DNA of 7,605 bases. It comes from Akkermansiaceae bacterium. GTDB lineage: Bacteria > Verrucomicrobiota > Verrucomicrobiia > Verrucomicrobiales > Akkermansiaceae. The stretch is taken from the NCBI GenBank assembly GCA_023300065.1, contig JALZWJ010000219.1:1-7605 (forward strand). The letters run 5' to 3'. Shown here piece after piece: positions 5,778 to 7,605 of this stretch. Numbering within the stretch: position 1 is the stretch's first letter; each line of letters starts with the position of its first letter. The notes beneath the pieces are model-generated. The model was not told the origin of the DNA and ran no database searches. It was given only the letters and a program-made list of their open reading frames with translations. A program made the translations under genes and the position numbers.

Positions 5778-6542
5778 TTGAGCCTTAACCGAACCGAATA
5801 CAAATACCTGATCACGCTCGACGAAATGGAGCAGATTCAGCGAGATCTTGATGATCGTCTTGTGGTCGATAGCTTAGCTTCGGAAGACGGAATTTATCCG
5901 ATTGTCACGGAATACTTTGAGACTCCAGAACGTGAGTGTTATTGGGAAAAACAACGGAGCCTAGCGAGCCGCCGTAAAATCCGAGTTCGCGTTTACGGAA
6001 GTGAGGGCGGGAAAATCCCACCCACAGGCTTCATCGAGATTAAACACAAGCACTTTGGCCTAGGCGCGAAACGCCGCCTCTTTCTACCCGTGGAAGAAGC
6101 GATCGAGTTCGCGAAAGGAAACTACGAGATTCTTAATACCGTGAAGCGGGATTGGTCACGCACTCAGCGCATGATTATTAAGGAGCTTTTTGACATGATC
6201 GAGCGGCGCAGCTTCGGTCCCGCCATCCAGCTCCGCTATGACCGTAAAGCACTCATGACCCCAGACGGTCAGCTCCGGATCACCTTCGACACCCGCTTGC
6301 TCTGCCGCACCCAGCTACTGGACCTGCAGGCGGATGACCAGCGCTTCGAAAACTATATCATCCCACCGGATAAATCGATTTTCGAGGTGAAATCAATCGG
6401 CCCCGTTCCTTTTTGGTTCCGCGAGTATGGAGGTGAAAAGGGCCTCGTGCGCCGGAGCTTCAGTAAATTTTGCACAGCGATGGAGGTGATCGACCCCGTT
6501 CTAAAACAACAAATCATGCGCCCATCCAGCGCCGTTGCATAA
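5778..6542 (+). CDS. VTC-domain protein, probable polyphosphate polymerase
   Basis: The VTC domain of yeast Vtc4 makes polyphosphate from nucleoside triphosphate inside a basic tunnel. This 254-residue protein is essentially the bare domain, without SPX domain or membrane helices, so it should be cytosolic or held by a partner. Residues expected to line the tunnel are present: R-T-E-Y-K-Y at 5-10, K-I-R-V-R-V-Y at 67-73, F-I-E-I-K-H-K at 85-91, K-R-R at 98-100, Q-L-R-Y-D-R-K-A at 151-158, R-I-T-F-D-T-R at 167-173, F-E-V-K at 202-205 (Glu203, likely metal ligand) and S-K-F at 229-231. TTG is chosen as start because the domain begins at residue 5. The next in-frame ATG (residue 17) would remove the first motif, and no ATG, GTG, TTG or CTG lies upstream before an in-frame stop. 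No Shine-Dalgarno is visible. The DUF4956 gene follows 31 bases later, a familiar pairing. Confidence 0.88.
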   Translation: MSLNRTEYKYLITLDEMEQIQRDLDDRLVVDSLASEDGIYPIVTEYFETPERECYWEKQRSLASRRKIRVRVYGSEGGKIPPTGFIEIKHKHFGLGAKRRLFLPVEEAIEFAKGNYEILNTVKRDWSRTQRMIIKELFDMIERRSFGPAIQLRYDRKALMTPDGQLRITFDTRLLCRTQLLDLQADDQRFENYIIPPDKSIFEVKSIGPVPFWFREYGGEKGLVRRSFSKFCTAMEVIDPVLKQQIMRPSSAVA

Positions 6543-6553
6543 CACACACACAC
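6542..6553. repeat. (AC)6 dinucleotide repeat between the VTC and DUF4956 genes
   Basis: Six AC units begin at the last base of the VTC stop codon and are followed by GCAC. The tract is noncoding, so slippage would alter only the spacing between stop and next start. Six units is short, so instability is unproven. Confidence 0.7.
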
Positions 6554-6573
6554 GCACTTAATATTTTATAATC

Positions 6574-7287
6574 ATGGATCCTACACTCGCAAATGCTCTC
6601 GACAGCATGTTCCAATCTTTCGATACCGCCAAATCTGCCGACCCGCGTTGGCCAGAAGTTCTTGGCGCCATGACCTTGAGCTTCTTTCTGAACATGCTCA
6701 TCGGCCTTCTGTATAAAAGCACCTACAAGGGAACCCGCTACTCACAGGATTACGTTCACACCTTGGTCATTATTGGAACCGTGACCACGATTTTGATCAT
6801 GGTTGTCAACGGCAGCCCAGCCGTCGCCTTCGGAGCATTTGCCGCGTTCTCAATGATTCGCTTCAGACGAAACCTGGGACAGTCTCGCGACCTCGCCTTC
6901 GTCTTTTTCGCAATGGCCACTGGTATGGGCATTGGAGCCCGGGAGTATCCCATCGTATTAGTGACCACTATCATCGTGTCCCTTGCGATTCTTTTCATCT
7001 CTAAGCGTGATGCCTTCGCACCGAATCGCGCCTCTCACCAGCTTCGTATCCGCGTGAATAACGACGTTGATTTCTCGAAAGCTTTTAACGAGATTTTCGC
7101 AAAATTCACTGATGCGATCGAGATGATCAGCGTTGAATCTGTGCAAGCAGGCATGATGAGCGAGCTCCGCTACGGACTGATTCTCAAGGAAGGTATTCAT
7201 GTCTCTGACTTCATGGAAGAAATCCAGATCGCCTGCGGAAATAACCGAGCGATCTTGACCTCCACTTCCCGCGAGTTGGATATGTAA
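6574..7287 (+). CDS. DUF4956 domain membrane protein, partner of the VTC protein
   Basis: This family of bacterial inner-membrane proteins often lies beside VTC-domain genes; its biochemical role is not established to my knowledge. Four hydrophobic segments are visible at about 28-47, 61-79, 106-122 and 125-143, with a short hydrophobic stretch at 83-95 that may be a re-entrant or extra helix. The family signature is A-F-x-A-F-S-M-I-R-F-R-R at 88-99 then D-L-A-F-V-F-F-A-M-A-T-G-M-G-I-G at 106-121, with a conspicuous Arg cluster at 96-99. Residues about 150-237 form a soluble tail. Its pattern (strand 155-161, helix 167-178, strands 181-192 and 196-205, helix 209-221, strand 224-231) suggests a ferredoxin/ACT-like fold; this is read by eye. 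The ATG lacks a Shine-Dalgarno, but its leader is A/T rich. I infer a unit with the VTC gene, closed by the terminator 24 bases after the stop. Confidence 0.87.
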   Translation: MDPTLANALDSMFQSFDTAKSADPRWPEVLGAMTLSFFLNMLIGLLYKSTYKGTRYSQDYVHTLVIIGTVTTILIMVVNGSPAVAFGAFAAFSMIRFRRNLGQSRDLAFVFFAMATGMGIGAREYPIVLVTTIIVSLAILFISKRDAFAPNRASHQLRIRVNNDVDFSKAFNEIFAKFTDAIEMISVESVQAGMMSELRYGLILKEGIHVSDFMEEIQIACGNNRAILTSTSRELDM

Positions 7288-7311
7288 TCCCGTCGCCACC
7301 TTTCAAGACAT

Positions 7312-7346
7312 ATCCCGGCAGGTCACTGAACCTTCCGGGATTTTTT
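7312..7346 (+). terminator. Rho-independent terminator after the DUF4956 gene
   Basis: ATCCCGG (7312-7318) pairs perfectly with CCGGGAT (7335-7341). After one C/T mismatch the stem continues with AGGT (7320-7323) against ACCT (7330-7333) around a 6-base loop. The stem is followed directly by TTTTTT (7341-7346). It ends the VTC/DUF4956 transcript and insulates argH. Confidence 0.9.
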
Positions 7347-7365
7347 ACACCCGCAAAAAGAGGGC

Positions 7366-7394
7366 TTGATAGGCTGAGCATCCCCCCTAAGACT
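7366..7394 (+). promoter_or_regulatory. Possible promoter for argH
   Basis: TTGATA (7366-7371) matches four of six -35 positions. It is followed after 16-17 bases by TAAGACT (7388-7394), a poor -10. Since a terminator precedes argH, a promoter must lie in 7347-7403, which supports looking here. Transcription would start only a few bases before the ATG at 7404. Confidence 0.3.
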
Positions 7395-7403
7395 CCGCGC
7401 CTT

Positions 7404-7605
7404 ATGTGGAAGGGCAGATTTTCAAAAGCAACAGCCGATCTCGTTCAACAATACGGGGAATCAATCTCTTATGATTGGCGACTTTATCCTCACGACGTAG
7501 CCGGCTCGATCGCGCACGCCCGTGCACAAGTTACGGCGGGGATTTTAACAAAAGACGAATTTCAACAGATCGAGGCCGGGCTTCGTGATGTCGAAAAGGA
7601 CATCG
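7404..7605 (+). CDS. argH: Argininosuccinate lyase, N-terminal fragment (runs off the right edge)
   Basis: ArgH splits argininosuccinate into arginine and fumarate, the last step of arginine synthesis, as a cytosolic tetramer of the fumarase/aspartase superfamily. Sixty-seven codons are visible. They begin with M-W-K-G-R-F-S-K, the family's usual N terminus (M-W-x-G-R-F), and continue with Y-D-W-R-L-Y-P-H-D-V-A-G-S-I-A-H-A-R at about 29-46, which matches the conserved D-x-x-L-x-x-x-D-I-x-G-S-x-A-H-x-x segment. The signature active-site loop of the superfamily lies beyond the window, so catalytic integrity cannot be judged. The ATG at 7404 is firm because the family signature starts at residue 1; no Shine-Dalgarno precedes it. 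It follows the DUF4956 terminator and is probably a separate transcription unit. Confidence 0.93.
   Translation, partial: MWKGRFSKATADLVQQYGESISYDWRLYPHDVAGSIAHARAQVTAGILTKDEFQQIEAGLRDVEKDI

Noticed and set aside
6567..6572. Perfect TATAAT hexamer
   Set aside because: It ends one base before the DUF4956 ATG, so a transcript from it would start inside the gene. There is no -35-like hexamer at the right distance (the region is the AC repeat).
1..7605. CRISPR arrays, tRNA or rRNA genes, insertion sequences, prophage or attachment sites
   Set aside because: No regularly spaced long repeats, tRNA-like folds, transposase or integrase motifs, or long terminal inverted repeats were found; the gene content is ordinary chromosomal.

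Overview
The window is a densely packed bacterial chromosome segment of about 54% G+C by eye. Nine protein genes are visible, plus the first 67 codons of a tenth at the right edge; the leftmost gene lacks its 5' part. I see no tRNA, rRNA, CRISPR array, insertion sequence or phage gene, and no gene-free stretch longer than about 120 bases. The style of PlsY, GpsA and ArgH, the near absence of Shine-Dalgarno sequences and the VTC/DUF4956 pair all suggest a member of the Verrucomicrobiota. That placement is inferred from recalled protein style, not from a search, and is only moderately secure.

Left block (1-3824, all + strand). It runs: the C-terminal polymerase domain of DNA polymerase I; two tandem cyclophilin-type peptidyl-prolyl isomerases, one with a cleavable signal peptide and one with a lipoprotein signal; the acyl-phosphate:glycerol-3-phosphate acyltransferase PlsY; and glycerol-3-phosphate dehydrogenase GpsA. 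Gaps are 24, 12 and 9 bases, then a 4-base overlap, so this may be one transcription unit. GpsA makes the glycerol 3-phosphate that PlsY acylates, so the last two genes form the entry step of phospholipid synthesis.

Middle (3834-5666). A class III-type polyphosphate kinase 2 lies on the - strand, converging on gpsA with a 9-base gap. It diverges from a metal-dependent amidohydrolase of the fuconolactonase-like group, whose substrate I cannot assign. The 117-base divergent spacer holds clustered TTCG/CGAA inverted repeats and a weak promoter candidate.

Right block (5778-7346). A stand-alone VTC-type polyphosphate polymerase domain protein is followed by a DUF4956 membrane protein, and the unit ends in a clear intrinsic terminator. 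With PPK2 about 1 kb away, the region carries both a probable polyphosphate-making module and a polyphosphate-using enzyme. This is the most interesting part of the window: the VTC core keeps the basic and acidic residues expected for catalysis, but the role of its membrane partner is not established to my knowledge. After the terminator the argininosuccinate lyase gene argH begins and runs off the right edge.
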